This document shows positions 19,966 through 27,735 of a DNA stretch of 64,000 nucleotides, piece after piece. Positions within the stretch are counted from its first letter, which is position 1; each line of letters starts with the position of its first letter. The DNA comes from Streptococcus oralis subsp. tigurinus AZ_3a (GTDB taxonomy: Bacteria > Bacillota > Bacilli > Lactobacillales > Streptococcaceae). The position numbers and the translations under genes were made by a program. The stretch is from assembly GCA_000344275.1 (NCBI GenBank), contig AORU01000001.1, forward strand, positions 186,001 through 250,000, read 5' to 3'. The notes under the pieces are model-generated. The model was not told the origin of the DNA, did not search any database, and saw only the letters and a list, made by a program, of their open reading frames with translations.

Positions 19966-20000
19966 AAATATCCTGCAAGATTGACTTGCAGGATATTTAT
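19966..20000. terminator. bidirectional terminator between zwf and ftsY
   Basis: Perfect 14-bp stem AAATATCCTGCAAG (19966-19979) / CTTGCAGGATATTT (19985-19998), 5-base loop, with AT-rich tails on both strands between the two convergent stop codons. Confidence 0.88.
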
Positions 20001-20006
20001 TTTATA

Positions 20007-21278
20007 TTAAATCAAGCCTTCTAAGAGACCCTTCATAAAGTTTTCTGAGTTAAATTCCCCGATATCATCGATTTTTTCACCAAAACCAATCAATTTTACA
20101 GGGATATTGAGTTCTTCACGAATTGCCAGAACGACACCACCACGGGCAGTTCCATCAATTTTTGTCAAAACAATTCCAGTCAATGGTGTTATCTTAGAAA
20201 ATTCCTTAGCTTGTACCAAGGCGTTCTGTCCAGTTGAAGCATCGAGTGCCAGGAAAGTTTCATGAGGTGCTTCAGGAACGACACGTTTGATAATGCGACC
20301 AATCTTTTCCAACTCGGCCATAAGGTTGTCCTTGTTTTGGAGACGACCTGCTGTATCAATCATGAGGATATCAATCCCTTCAGCTACAGCACGTTCCATC
20401 CCATCAAAGACTACACTTGCTGGATCAGCCTTTTCAGGCCCTGTCACAACAGGAACATTCACACGTCGACCCCATTCTGCTAGCTGGGCAACGGCTCCAG
20501 CACGGAAGGTATCTGCCGCAACCAACATGACTTTCTTGCCAGCTTGTTTGTAGCGATGAGCCAATTTCCCGATAGAAGTTGTTTTCCCAACACCATTGAC
20601 TCCGACAAAGAGCATGACTGTCAAACCATCTTGGAAATGGATTTGTTCATCGTAGTTGCCATCTTTCTCATAGAGCTCGACCAATTTCTCGATAATGACA
20701 CGACGGAGTGCGTCAGGCTTCTTAGCGTTTTCGAGTTTAGCTTCATAGCGAAGTTCTTCTGTTAGGTTCGAAGCGACCTGCACACCGACGTCGCTCATGA
20801 TGAGCAGTTCTTCCAATTCCTCGAAAAACTCTTCATCAACGGAACGGAAGTTGGCAAAGAAGGCATTCAAGCGTGCCCCGAATCCCGTACGCGTTTTCTT
20901 GAGACTGCGGTCATATTTTTCCTGAACGTTTTCTTCAACCTGAGGAAGTTCTTCTACTACTTCAGAAGCTAGCTCTTCTTCGAACTCTACAGTTTCTTGG
21001 TTCTCTTCTTCTAGAATTTCTTCAGGCTCTTGGCTTTTCTCTAGCTCATCAGCTTCTAGCTCAGGATCCTCTTGAGCTGTTTCCTCGACTAATTCTGGTT
21101 CAATCACTTCTTCTGTTGAGACTTGAGGAATTTCTTCTTGAGAAGGTGTTTCTTCCACTTTGTCCGTCGCTGTTTCTTCGACCTCTTCTGACAAATCAAG
21201 ATTTTCCAGTGCTTCTTTTACAACATCTTCGATTTTTGGCTCTTCTTTTTTTCCGAATAAACGGTCAAATAATCCCAT
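20007..21278 (-). CDS. ftsY: signal recognition particle receptor FtsY
   Basis: A membrane-associated GTPase that docks SRP-ribosome complexes at the translocon. The 423 aa comprise a very acidic Glu-rich A domain (~10-125) followed by the N and G domains. Motifs are GVNGVGKTTSIGKLA, ADTFRAGAV, IDTAGRLQNK and TKIDGTARGG. The basic start MGLFDRLFGKK and acidic tail are typical of streptococci. It is the last gene of a minus-strand set behind two HAD phosphatases, three bases after the nearer one. Confidence 0.97.
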   Translation of the reverse strand: MGLFDRLFGKKEEPKIEDVVKEALENLDLSEEVEETATDKVEETPSQEEIPQVSTEEVIEPELVEETAQEDPELEADELEKSQEPEEILEEENQETVEFEEELASEVVEELPQVEENVQEKYDRSLKKTRTGFGARLNAFFANFRSVDEEFFEELEELLIMSDVGVQVASNLTEELRYEAKLENAKKPDALRRVIIEKLVELYEKDGNYDEQIHFQDGLTVMLFVGVNGVGKTTSIGKLAHRYKQAGKKVMLVAADTFRAGAVAQLAEWGRRVNVPVVTGPEKADPASVVFDGMERAVAEGIDILMIDTAGRLQNKDNLMAELEKIGRIIKRVVPEAPHETFLALDASTGQNALVQAKEFSKITPLTGIVLTKIDGTARGGVVLAIREELNIPVKLIGFGEKIDDIGEFNSENFMKGLLEGLI

Positions 21279-21281
21279 TTT

Positions 21282-22100
21282 TTAACTCTCCTTTAGCACA
21301 TATTCTTCGATAGCCCAGGCAACGGCTTCCTCGTCGTTGGTCATCGGAGTAATCACATTTGCAACTGCCTTAACTGCTGGAACTGCATTTTGCATGGCAA
21401 CTCCTAGACCTGCCCACTCAATCATGGAAAGGTCATTGGCCTCGTCACCACAAGCCATGACTTGACTTTGATCGATTCCCAAGTGTTTAATTAATTTCGC
21501 TAAACCTGTTGCCTTGTGGACATTTTTCGGCGACCATTCCAATAAGAGTTCACGCGATTTAAAGATTTCATATTGGTCAAACAATTCTGGAGAAATCTGT
21601 TGAATCGCTGCATCCAAAGGTTCTTGGGCAAAGGCAGTCACACATTTATTATACGTCATCTGACTAGATAGATCTTCAAAAGCGACAGGTACGAAGGTCA
21701 GGGCTGGGTTGAACTTAGCATAGAGACTTTCTTGGTCCGACTGGATTTGATAGACTGTTCCTTCTGAAATGGCATCTAACGGAAGTCCGAGTTTTTCAGT
21801 TTCTTCGTACAATCGTGCCACATCGTCGATTGAAAAGACTGTTTTATCGAGAATCTCTCCTGTATTTTTCTGTACCAGACCACCATTAAAGGTGATGGTG
21901 TACTCATCCTCCTGACCATCAGTCCCTAGCTCATGGAGAAAGAAATCCATAGCCTTCAGAGGACGCCCCGTTGTCAGTACGACCTTGATGCCACGGTCAC
22001 GCGCAGCTTTGAGGACTTCCTTGGTACGTTCTGTTAGCTTTTTATCCGTTGTCAGCAAGGTACCATCCAAGTCCAATGCAATCAATTTAATATCTGCCAT
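21282..22100 (-). CDS. Cof-type HAD-IIB phosphatase
   Basis: A 272-aa haloacid dehalogenase hydrolase. Motif I is ALDLDGTLLT, motif II VVLTTGRP, and motif IV is in ACGDEANDLSMIEWAG. It has the large cap of subclass IIB. Relatives dephosphorylate sugar phosphates or nucleotides; the substrate is unknown. Its start codon overlaps the stop of the upstream Cof gene (TAATG), and ftsY begins just after it, so the three form one transcript. Confidence 0.9.
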   Translation of the reverse strand: MADIKLIALDLDGTLLTTDKKLTERTKEVLKAARDRGIKVVLTTGRPLKAMDFFLHELGTDGQEDEYTITFNGGLVQKNTGEILDKTVFSIDDVARLYEETEKLGLPLDAISEGTVYQIQSDQESLYAKFNPALTFVPVAFEDLSSQMTYNKCVTAFAQEPLDAAIQQISPELFDQYEIFKSRELLLEWSPKNVHKATGLAKLIKHLGIDQSQVMACGDEANDLSMIEWAGLGVAMQNAVPAVKAVANVITPMTNDEEAVAWAIEEYVLKES

Positions 22101-22891
22101 TATAAGCCCTCCATATAAGCCATCACTGATTGGTCCTTATGGTGGCCAATCACTGTCTCTGCTAATTCTAAAATCTCTGGTCGCGCATTTTCAGGAGCGA
22201 TTGGGTGTCCAACAACCTGCATCATATGAAGGTCATTAAGATTATCACCAAAAGCCATGACCTGATCCATGGTCAGACCAAGTTTTTTTGCCAGCTCAAC
22301 AATAGCTACACCCTTATCAACATAGTCCAAGACAATATCAATGGATTCAAAACCAGTTGTCATGGCTTTCACACCAGGAACATTTTCGTTGACCCAGGCC
22401 TCTCCAGCTTCTATCGTTTCTTCTGTGAAGTTGGTGGTGAATTTAAAAATCTCATCCGTGATATCTTCCAAACTCGCTACTTTTTGAATATTTTCATTGT
22501 AGTGACGGCTAAACATGAGATAGGTCTCATCCACTGTATCCAAAACATAACAAGCTTTTTTCCCAGTCAAGAGCATTTTACTTTCATCAAAATAGGGCGA
22601 TTTCTTTAAAGCTTCAAAAGTGCTCAAGTAAAAATCCCGAGACATAGTAGCCTCATACATATCCTCACCATGAAACTCAACATAGCTCCCATTTTCAGCT
22701 ATAAAAATCACTTCATCACGCACATCCGCAAACAACTTTTTCAGGGACAAGATACCGCGACCTGAAGCCACTGCAAAATAAATCCCCTTTTCCTTGTAGG
22801 AAACAAGTACGTTTTTAAGGCGTTCCATATCAAACCGACCCTCTCCATCTAGAAAGGTACCATCCATATCGGTTGCTACAAGTTTAATCAT
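22100..22891 (-). CDS. Cof-type HAD-IIB phosphatase, second copy
   Basis: A 263-aa paralogue-like HAD phosphatase with VATDMDGTFLD, FAVASGRG and AFGDNLNDLHMM. It is divergent from its neighbour, so the two may have different substrates. I start at ATG 22891 after AAGGA; the in-frame ATG at 22903 has its purine run almost touching it. In pneumococcus I recall smc and rnc immediately upstream of this pair; here they lie ~10 kb away. The 205-base gap to the VIT gene holds only promoter-like sequence. Confidence 0.88.
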   Translation of the reverse strand: MIKLVATDMDGTFLDGEGRFDMERLKNVLVSYKEKGIYFAVASGRGILSLKKLFADVRDEVIFIAENGSYVEFHGEDMYEATMSRDFYLSTFEALKKSPYFDESKMLLTGKKACYVLDTVDETYLMFSRHYNENIQKVASLEDITDEIFKFTTNFTEETIEAGEAWVNENVPGVKAMTTGFESIDIVLDYVDKGVAIVELAKKLGLTMDQVMAFGDNLNDLHMMQVVGHPIAPENARPEILELAETVIGHHKDQSVMAYMEGL

Positions 22892-23048
22892 AAAATCCTT
22901 CATTCTCCAATTGATAAATCTATCTTCTATTATACCATAGATAAGTTTAAAAAGGTCCAGTACAGTAGGATAGCACTACTTTTTCGAAGAAACTTCAAAG
23001 AGCCTAAAAATTAGAATCGTAGAACTTTTTTCAGATAGTTTAAAAAGT

Positions 23049-23077
23049 TTGTATTCCCCCACTCTTTTCTCTATAAT
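23049..23077 (+). promoter_or_regulatory. promoter of the VIT-family gene
   Basis: TTGTAT (23049-23054), 17 bases, TATAAT (23072-23077), with AGAAAGGAG at 23082-23090 before the ATG. Confidence 0.75.
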
Positions 23078-23096
23078 GGAGAGAAAGGAGATGACT

Positions 23097-23792
23097 ATGA
23101 CAGAAATAAAACATGAAATTGATGCTAACTTTGCAGGCCGACTTAATATCCTGCGCGCGGGTGTTCTAGGTGCCAATGATGGGATTATTTCCATCGCTGG
23201 AGTCGTTATCGGTGTTGCCAGTGCGACAAGCAATATCTGGATTATTTTTTTATCAGGTTTGGCTGCTATCCTCGCTGGTGCTTTTTCTATGGCAGGTGGC
23301 GAATATGTCTCTGTATCCACTCAGAAAGACACGGAAGAAGCCGCTGTTGCTAGAGAGCAATTACTCTTGGATAAAGACATCGAATCTGCAAAACAATCCC
23401 TCTATGCTGCTTACCTTCAAAACGGTGAGTGTGAAACGTCCGCCCAACTTTTGACCAACAAGGCCTTTTTAAAAAATCCACTCAAAGCCTTGGTTGAGGA
23501 AAAATATGGTATCGAGTACGAAGAGTTTACCAATCCTTGGCATGCTGCGATCTCTAGCTTTATCGCCTTTGTACTGGGAAGTCTTCCTCCTATGCTTTCC
23601 ATTATCGTCTTTCCTAGTGACTATCGCATTCCTGCTACTGTTTTTATCGTGGCCCTTTCCCTTCTCGTCACCGGCTATACCAGTGCTAAACTAGGTAAGG
23701 CTCCTACAAAAACAGCTATGATCCGTAACCTCTGTATCGGACTTTTGACCATGGGAGTGACTTACCTGTTTGGACAACTCTTTAGCATTTAA
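23097..23792 (+). CDS. VIT/CCC1-family iron or manganese transporter
   Basis: A 231-aa membrane protein of the vacuolar iron transporter family. It opens with the signature RLNILRAGVLGANDGIISIAGVVIGVA, has a second helix pair (LSGLAAILAGAFSMAGGEYVSVSTQ), a charged middle segment with many Glu residues, and three C-terminal helices. Members move Fe2+ or Mn2+ out of the cytoplasm; the metal is not decided by sequence. ATG 23097 is six bases after AGAAAGGAG. It is a single gene ending in a bidirectional terminator. Confidence 0.88.
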   Translation: MTEIKHEIDANFAGRLNILRAGVLGANDGIISIAGVVIGVASATSNIWIIFLSGLAAILAGAFSMAGGEYVSVSTQKDTEEAAVAREQLLLDKDIESAKQSLYAAYLQNGECETSAQLLTNKAFLKNPLKALVEEKYGIEYEEFTNPWHAAISSFIAFVLGSLPPMLSIIVFPSDYRIPATVFIVALSLLVTGYTSAKLGKAPTKTAMIRNLCIGLLTMGVTYLFGQLFSI

Positions 23793-23801
23793 GATAAAGA
23801 A

Positions 23802-23833
23802 AGACCTCGATAAATATCGAGGTCTCTTTTTTA
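23802..23833. terminator. bidirectional terminator between the VIT gene and the BceB-like gene
   Basis: Perfect 11-bp stem AGACCTCGATA (23802-23812) / TATCGAGGTCT (23815-23825), followed on the plus strand by CTTTTTT, between two convergent stops. Confidence 0.9.
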
Positions 23834-25819
23834 CATTTGCACAATCTTGCGATAGCCTCTAGAGGTAATCATAAAGATCAAAACATAGACGATGAGGAAG
23901 ATGGCACAAATGGACAATGTAACAGTCAACATCATGGTCGCATCTAGCACCCCAATGACTTTTAGGATGAGACTAAGCATATGATAGGCAAAGGCAAGAT
24001 GTAGAAAAGCAAAGAGCAATGGAAGGAAGAAAACAGTTAGGACCTGTTTATTGATAGTTTGCTTGATTTGCTTTTGATCGAGACCGACTTTTTGCAAAAT
24101 GATAAAGCGTTCACGATCTTCATAGCCTTCAGAGATTTGTTTGTAGTAGATGACAAGAACTGTTCCCACCATAAAGATGATAGAGAGGAAGATACCGATA
24201 AAGAAGACCCCACCAAAGAGAGCACTCATCTGCGCACTACTATCAGCCAGATTGCTTCCGTAAACATAGCTTCCTTCTTTGCTTAATTCTCTATTAAAAT
24301 CATCAAGGAATTTTGAATAGTCGTTGGCAAGTTTGAGTTGCTCTTCCTCACTAGCCGTTACATTCATACCACCGTAGTATTGATTAAAGATGGAAGAATT
24401 AGGATGCTGGTCAAGAAAGGCTTTCAAGTCAGGAACAACCAAATAGTTATAGTCCGAAGTTAGAATATTGTACTGATTTGGCACATGTTCAAGAATAAAA
24501 TCTTTTTTGATTTCTTCTTTGATCGTGTAGGTCTGGTCATTTAGAGTCAGTTCTTTCTGTCCTTGAAGTTCTTTGTTTTTAGTAAACAATCCAACTTCCT
24601 TTCCTGAAAGCGCGAGTTTCTGACCCGTCATATTCTCGTAGTCTTTTTGGTCAAAGACCATAAAAACAGTTTTCGGTTGAACACGATTTTGACCTTTATC
24701 AAAAATGGTCAATTTCGTATCTTCTTGGTTTGCTACACCAAAGCTACTGTATCTAAGGACTTCTTTCTTTGTAACAGTCAACCCCTTATCACTAGCATAC
24801 TGGTCTAGGAGTTTATTTATGTCTTCTTTTTCAACATTCTGTCCTGTAATTCCAAAATCATGTGGATTCATGACTTTCTTGAAAGTTTCAGAGCCTTTAA
24901 AGATACTCGTTGCAGCAGACATAGTCACCAAGACCATGGTTGAAAGAATAGCAATCGTTGCCAGACCAACCGCATTTTTCTTCATACGAAAAATGAGATT
25001 GGATACAGAAATCATGTTGTTGGGTTGGTAATAGTAACGCTTGTTTTTCTTCAAGATTTGTAGGAAAACTGTGATCCCTGCATTGAAGAGAAGATAAGTT
25101 CCCAAAATAACTAACAAAACTGCTACGAAGAAAATCAGAACAGCAGAAAGTGGATTTTCAACTGTTACTGCTAGGTAGTAACCCGCTCCCAAACTAATCA
25201 GACCTAGGATGGTTTGGACACCTAAGAAACGTCCTTTTTTCTCACCACTGGCCTTTTCACGAGAGAGTTGAAGGGCATTCATGCGTGCAATACGAAAGGC
25301 ATTGATAAAAATCAAACCTAGGAAGATAGCTCCAAAGACGATGAGAACTAGGATGAAGACAATTGGTTGGAAAGTCGAAACGAGCTCCACCTTCATCTTC
25401 ATCAGCTTCAGAAGAAGGGCAAAGATTAGCTTATCAAAGAGAGCTCCTAGGCCGAGACCAGCTGTCAAGGTTAAGGAACCAAAAATAAGAAGCTCCTTAA
25501 AAACCATACTGATCAAATGGCGCTTTTCAAGACCCAGCATACCATATACACCCAGCTCCTTGGAGCGGTTCTTCATGACAAAACTATTGGCATAAAGGAC
25601 AATAATTCCAGAAGCGATGGTAACAACCACCATACCGAGAGCGAGGGTCATAGAGATAGTTTCTCCCCCTCGGATCTTGCCAATATTAGGGTTAAGTGAC
25701 AGTGAGTAAAAGAGATAGGTGATGGTCACAGCTAAGAGAACAGCAAGAGCAAAGGGATAGTAGAGTTTGCGGTTTTTGATTAAGTTAGATACCGCTAACT
25801 TATTGGTTAATCGGAACAT
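23831..25819 (-). CDS. BceB-type ABC transporter permease (antimicrobial peptide resistance)
   Basis: A 662-aa FtsX-like permease with ten predicted helices and a large extracellular domain (~310-530) between helices 7 and 8, the hallmark of BceB-type exporters that sense and detoxify peptide antibiotics such as bacitracin. The N-terminus RLTNKLAVSNLIKNRKLYYPF and the motif NRSKELGVYGMLGLEKRH are typical. I recall a pneumococcal homologue (SP_0912) linked to bacitracin, nisin and related drugs. It starts one base after the ATPase gene. No BceRS sensor/regulator pair is in the window. Confidence 0.88.
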   Translation of the reverse strand: MFRLTNKLAVSNLIKNRKLYYPFALAVLLAVTITYLFYSLSLNPNIGKIRGGETISMTLALGMVVVTIASGIIVLYANSFVMKNRSKELGVYGMLGLEKRHLISMVFKELLIFGSLTLTAGLGLGALFDKLIFALLLKLMKMKVELVSTFQPIVFILVLIVFGAIFLGLIFINAFRIARMNALQLSREKASGEKKGRFLGVQTILGLISLGAGYYLAVTVENPLSAVLIFFVAVLLVILGTYLLFNAGITVFLQILKKNKRYYYQPNNMISVSNLIFRMKKNAVGLATIAILSTMVLVTMSAATSIFKGSETFKKVMNPHDFGITGQNVEKEDINKLLDQYASDKGLTVTKKEVLRYSSFGVANQEDTKLTIFDKGQNRVQPKTVFMVFDQKDYENMTGQKLALSGKEVGLFTKNKELQGQKELTLNDQTYTIKEEIKKDFILEHVPNQYNILTSDYNYLVVPDLKAFLDQHPNSSIFNQYYGGMNVTASEEEQLKLANDYSKFLDDFNRELSKEGSYVYGSNLADSSAQMSALFGGVFFIGIFLSIIFMVGTVLVIYYKQISEGYEDRERFIILQKVGLDQKQIKQTINKQVLTVFFLPLLFAFLHLAFAYHMLSLILKVIGVLDATMMLTVTLSICAIFLIVYVLIFMITSRGYRKIVQM

Positions 25820-25820
25820 A

Positions 25821-26579
25821 CTAATTCACCTCGCTTGCCATAACAGTCAAAGTATCAGAGATTTCTTGGAACATCTGACGCTCTGTCTTGTCTCCACGGT
25901 AGATTTGGTTGTAAAGAATGCCGTCTTTGATAAAGAGTACACGCTTGGCCCTACTTGCTGCTGCCGTTGAGTGGGTTACCATCAGAATGGTTTGACCGCG
26001 CTCATTGATTTCATCAAATACATCGAGTAAGGCTGCAGATGACTTGGAGTCAAGGGCTCCTGTTGGCTCATCCGCAAGGAGAATTTCAGGTTCAGTGATG
26101 ATGGCGCGTGCTACTGCTACCCGCTGCTTTTGACCACCTGAGATCTCGTAAGGGTACTTCTCTTGCAATTGGTTGATGCCCAAATTTTCAGCTGTCACTA
26201 CCAATTTCTTCATCATCTCCGTAATAGGTTTTCGTGATAGAACTAACGGAAGCAAGATATTGTCCTTAACAGACAGGGTATCTAGCAAGTTAAAGTCTTG
26301 GAAGACAAATCCCAACTTCTCACGACGGAAACTCGAAGCCTGTGAATTTTTAATAGTGGCTGTGTCTGTTCCGTTTAAGTAAACCTGACCTCGAGTTGGT
26401 TTATCCAGCATAGCTAGGATGTTGAGCAGGGTTGATTTCCCAGAGCCAGACTCACCCATGATGGCAACGTAGTCACCCTTCTCTACGGTAAAGTGAATAT
26501 CCTTAAGGGCTTCTACTTGGTTGCCTTGGAAACGTGTTTTATAGATTTTTTGAACGTGTTTTACATCTAAAAGTGTCAT
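25821..26579 (-). CDS. BceA-type ABC transporter ATPase
   Basis: A 252-aa ATPase of the LolD/BceA group. It has Walker A GESGSGKST (~40-48), signature ISGGQKQR, Walker B ILLADEPTGALDS and switch His in MVTHSTAAA. It pairs with the FtsX-like permease immediately downstream. A 36-aa gene ends 13 bases upstream and likely shares the transcript. Confidence 0.92.
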   Translation of the reverse strand: MTLLDVKHVQKIYKTRFQGNQVEALKDIHFTVEKGDYVAIMGESGSGKSTLLNILAMLDKPTRGQVYLNGTDTATIKNSQASSFRREKLGFVFQDFNLLDTLSVKDNILLPLVLSRKPITEMMKKLVVTAENLGINQLQEKYPYEISGGQKQRVAVARAIITEPEILLADEPTGALDSKSSAALLDVFDEINERGQTILMVTHSTAAASRAKRVLFIKDGILYNQIYRGDKTERQMFQEISDTLTVMASEVN

Positions 26580-26592
26580 GATTTTCTCCTTC

Positions 26593-26703
26593 TTAATATC
26601 CCATCATTTGAAACTGTGCTTGCATCATAGCGCATCCCAGTTGAACACGCTCGATATCTTTTTGACTTGGTTTTCTTCTTTTCTTTTGTAAAATTCTTTT
26701 CAT
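26593..26703 (-). CDS. unannotated 36-aa basic protein in the bceAB-like operon
   Basis: An open frame from ATG 26703 (preceded by AAAGGAG, eight bases) to TAA 26593. It starts MKRILQKKRRKPSQKD and ends MMQAQFQMMGY, with one Cys (residue 24). The N-terminal half is strongly basic and the C-terminal half is Met/Gln-rich; there is no signal peptide or membrane helix. The good ribosome site, the tight spacing to the ATPase gene and its place between the operator and bceA argue for a real gene. Function unknown; it might be a small regulator or adaptor of the exporter. Confidence 0.65.
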   Translation of the reverse strand: MKRILQKKRRKPSQKDIERVQLGCAMMQAQFQMMGY

Positions 26704-26787
26704 GGTTTTGCTCCTTTGTTCTTTATGAGTCTAGTTTATCGCAAAAAAAGGTAGCCTGCCATAACCTAACCTTACAAAAGAGACTTT

Positions 26788-26809
26788 AATCTTACATTTT
26801 TGTAAGATT
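26788..26809 (-). promoter_or_regulatory. BceR-like operator
   Basis: Perfect inverted repeat AATCTTACA / TGTAAGATT separated by four bases. The core TTACA-N4-TGTAA is the pattern I recall for BceR-type response regulators. It lies ~85 bases upstream of the 36-aa gene, a normal activator distance. I could not settle the -10/-35. Confidence 0.65.
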
Positions 26810-26867
26810 GAAGAATATCAAGCAATTTCGCTATCAATATTTTACCATAAAAGAAAGGCAGGAAGAA

Positions 26868-26889
26868 AACCCTTGCGGATGCAAGGGTT
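26868..26889 (-). terminator. terminator of the tex-sprT-pspC set
   Basis: Perfect 9-bp stem AACCCTTGC / GCAAGGGTT with a 4-base loop, followed on the minus strand by TTTTCTTCC. It lies ~70 bases after the PspC-domain stop and isolates the BceAB-like operon. Confidence 0.7.
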
Positions 26890-26959
26890 AAGGTTCACCT
26901 CTTTTTCTGACTTCTTTGAGAAATAAGAAAAGTATCTATACACTATTTCCAAGACTGAA

Positions 26960-27232
26960 TCACCAAAATCGTCCATCATTGTCATCAATGGCCTCGGCTT
27001 CCTTGCGTTTGCGTGGTCCTGTTCCGTACATTTCTGCTTCGATTTCTTCCTTAGTTGGCAGGATGGAGGCGAGGATGATGTAAATAATCACACCAACTCC
27101 AAAATTTGATATGGTAAAAATGGCAAAGAGAAAGCGGACTAGAGTTACATCAAAATTCCACTTGTCTGATAGACCAGCTAAGACTCCCGACACCATGCGA
27201 TTTCGTCTCATTTTATAAAATTTTGTATTCAT
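26960..27232 (-). CDS. PspC-domain membrane protein
   Basis: A 90-aa protein: basic start (MNTKFYKMRRNRMVSGVLAG), the PspC motif GLSDKWNFDVTLVRFLFAIFT, one or two membrane helices (to ILASILPT), and a charged cytoplasmic tail. PspC proteins sense envelope stress in proteobacteria; in streptococci the role is unclear. ATG 27232 has GAGGAA at the proper distance; the longer frame to 27292 has no ribosome site. It ends the tex-sprT set. Proximity to a BceAB-like exporter is suggestive of envelope stress, but a terminator separates them. Confidence 0.85.
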   Translation of the reverse strand: MNTKFYKMRRNRMVSGVLAGLSDKWNFDVTLVRFLFAIFTISNFGVGVIIYIILASILPTKEEIEAEMYGTGPRKRKEAEAIDDNDGRFW

Positions 27233-27291
27233 GATTTGTTCCTCTTTCGGTATTCTTACAAGTAGTATAGCATGAAACGGGGTCACAAACA

Positions 27292-27735
27292 TCAGTCCTT
27301 AGGCCGATTTAAGATGACAAGTTTGCCACGGCAGACGCCACATCGGTAGCGTTTCGTGTCAATCCTACGCTTGCGCTGATAAGTTTGCTGGCAAGATTGA
27401 CACTGATAGACTAGGTAACTACTTTGGGCTCTCAAAGATGGTACAAAGCGCAGTCCATCCACTTCTTTCAAAAGTTCCTTAAAATCCCGATCCTTATGGC
27501 GATAACCTTTTTTCTGAAAATAAAGGTGATAGTGACAGAGTTCATGTCGCACGATTTTTCGAAAGACTTCCAAACCAAGTTCATTATAAACCTTGGGATT
27601 AAAATCCAAACGCCCATCCTTGGGGAAAAATCGCCCACCTGTCGTTCGCAGACGAGAATTCCACTGGGCTTGGTGCGTGAAAGGTCTACCAAAGTCTTCG
27701 AGGGAAACAGACTGAACGTACTCAGTTAGATTCAT
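27292..27735 (-). CDS. SprT-like zinc metalloprotein
   Basis: A 147-aa SprT-family protein. The HELCHYH motif (HExxH-type, zinc) sits in the middle, and a C-terminal zinc ribbon has CQSCQ...CGVC. Eukaryotic Spartan relatives cut DNA-protein crosslinks; the bacterial role is unproven. The start ([19 protein letters not shown]) lies inside the end of tex (14-base overlap) with no clear ribosome site, so translation is probably coupled to tex. Confidence 0.85.
   Translation of the reverse strand: MNLTEYVQSVSLEDFGRPFTHQAQWNSRLRTTGGRFFPKDGRLDFNPKVYNELGLEVFRKIVRHELCHYHLYFQKKGYRHKDRDFKELLKEVDGLRFVPSLRAQSSYLVYQCQSCQQTYQRKRRIDTKRYRCGVCRGKLVILNRPKD

Noticed and set aside
22205..22609. 134-codon plus-strand frame
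   Set aside because: It lies wholly antisense to a clear HAD phosphatase, with no ribosome site or recognisable domain.
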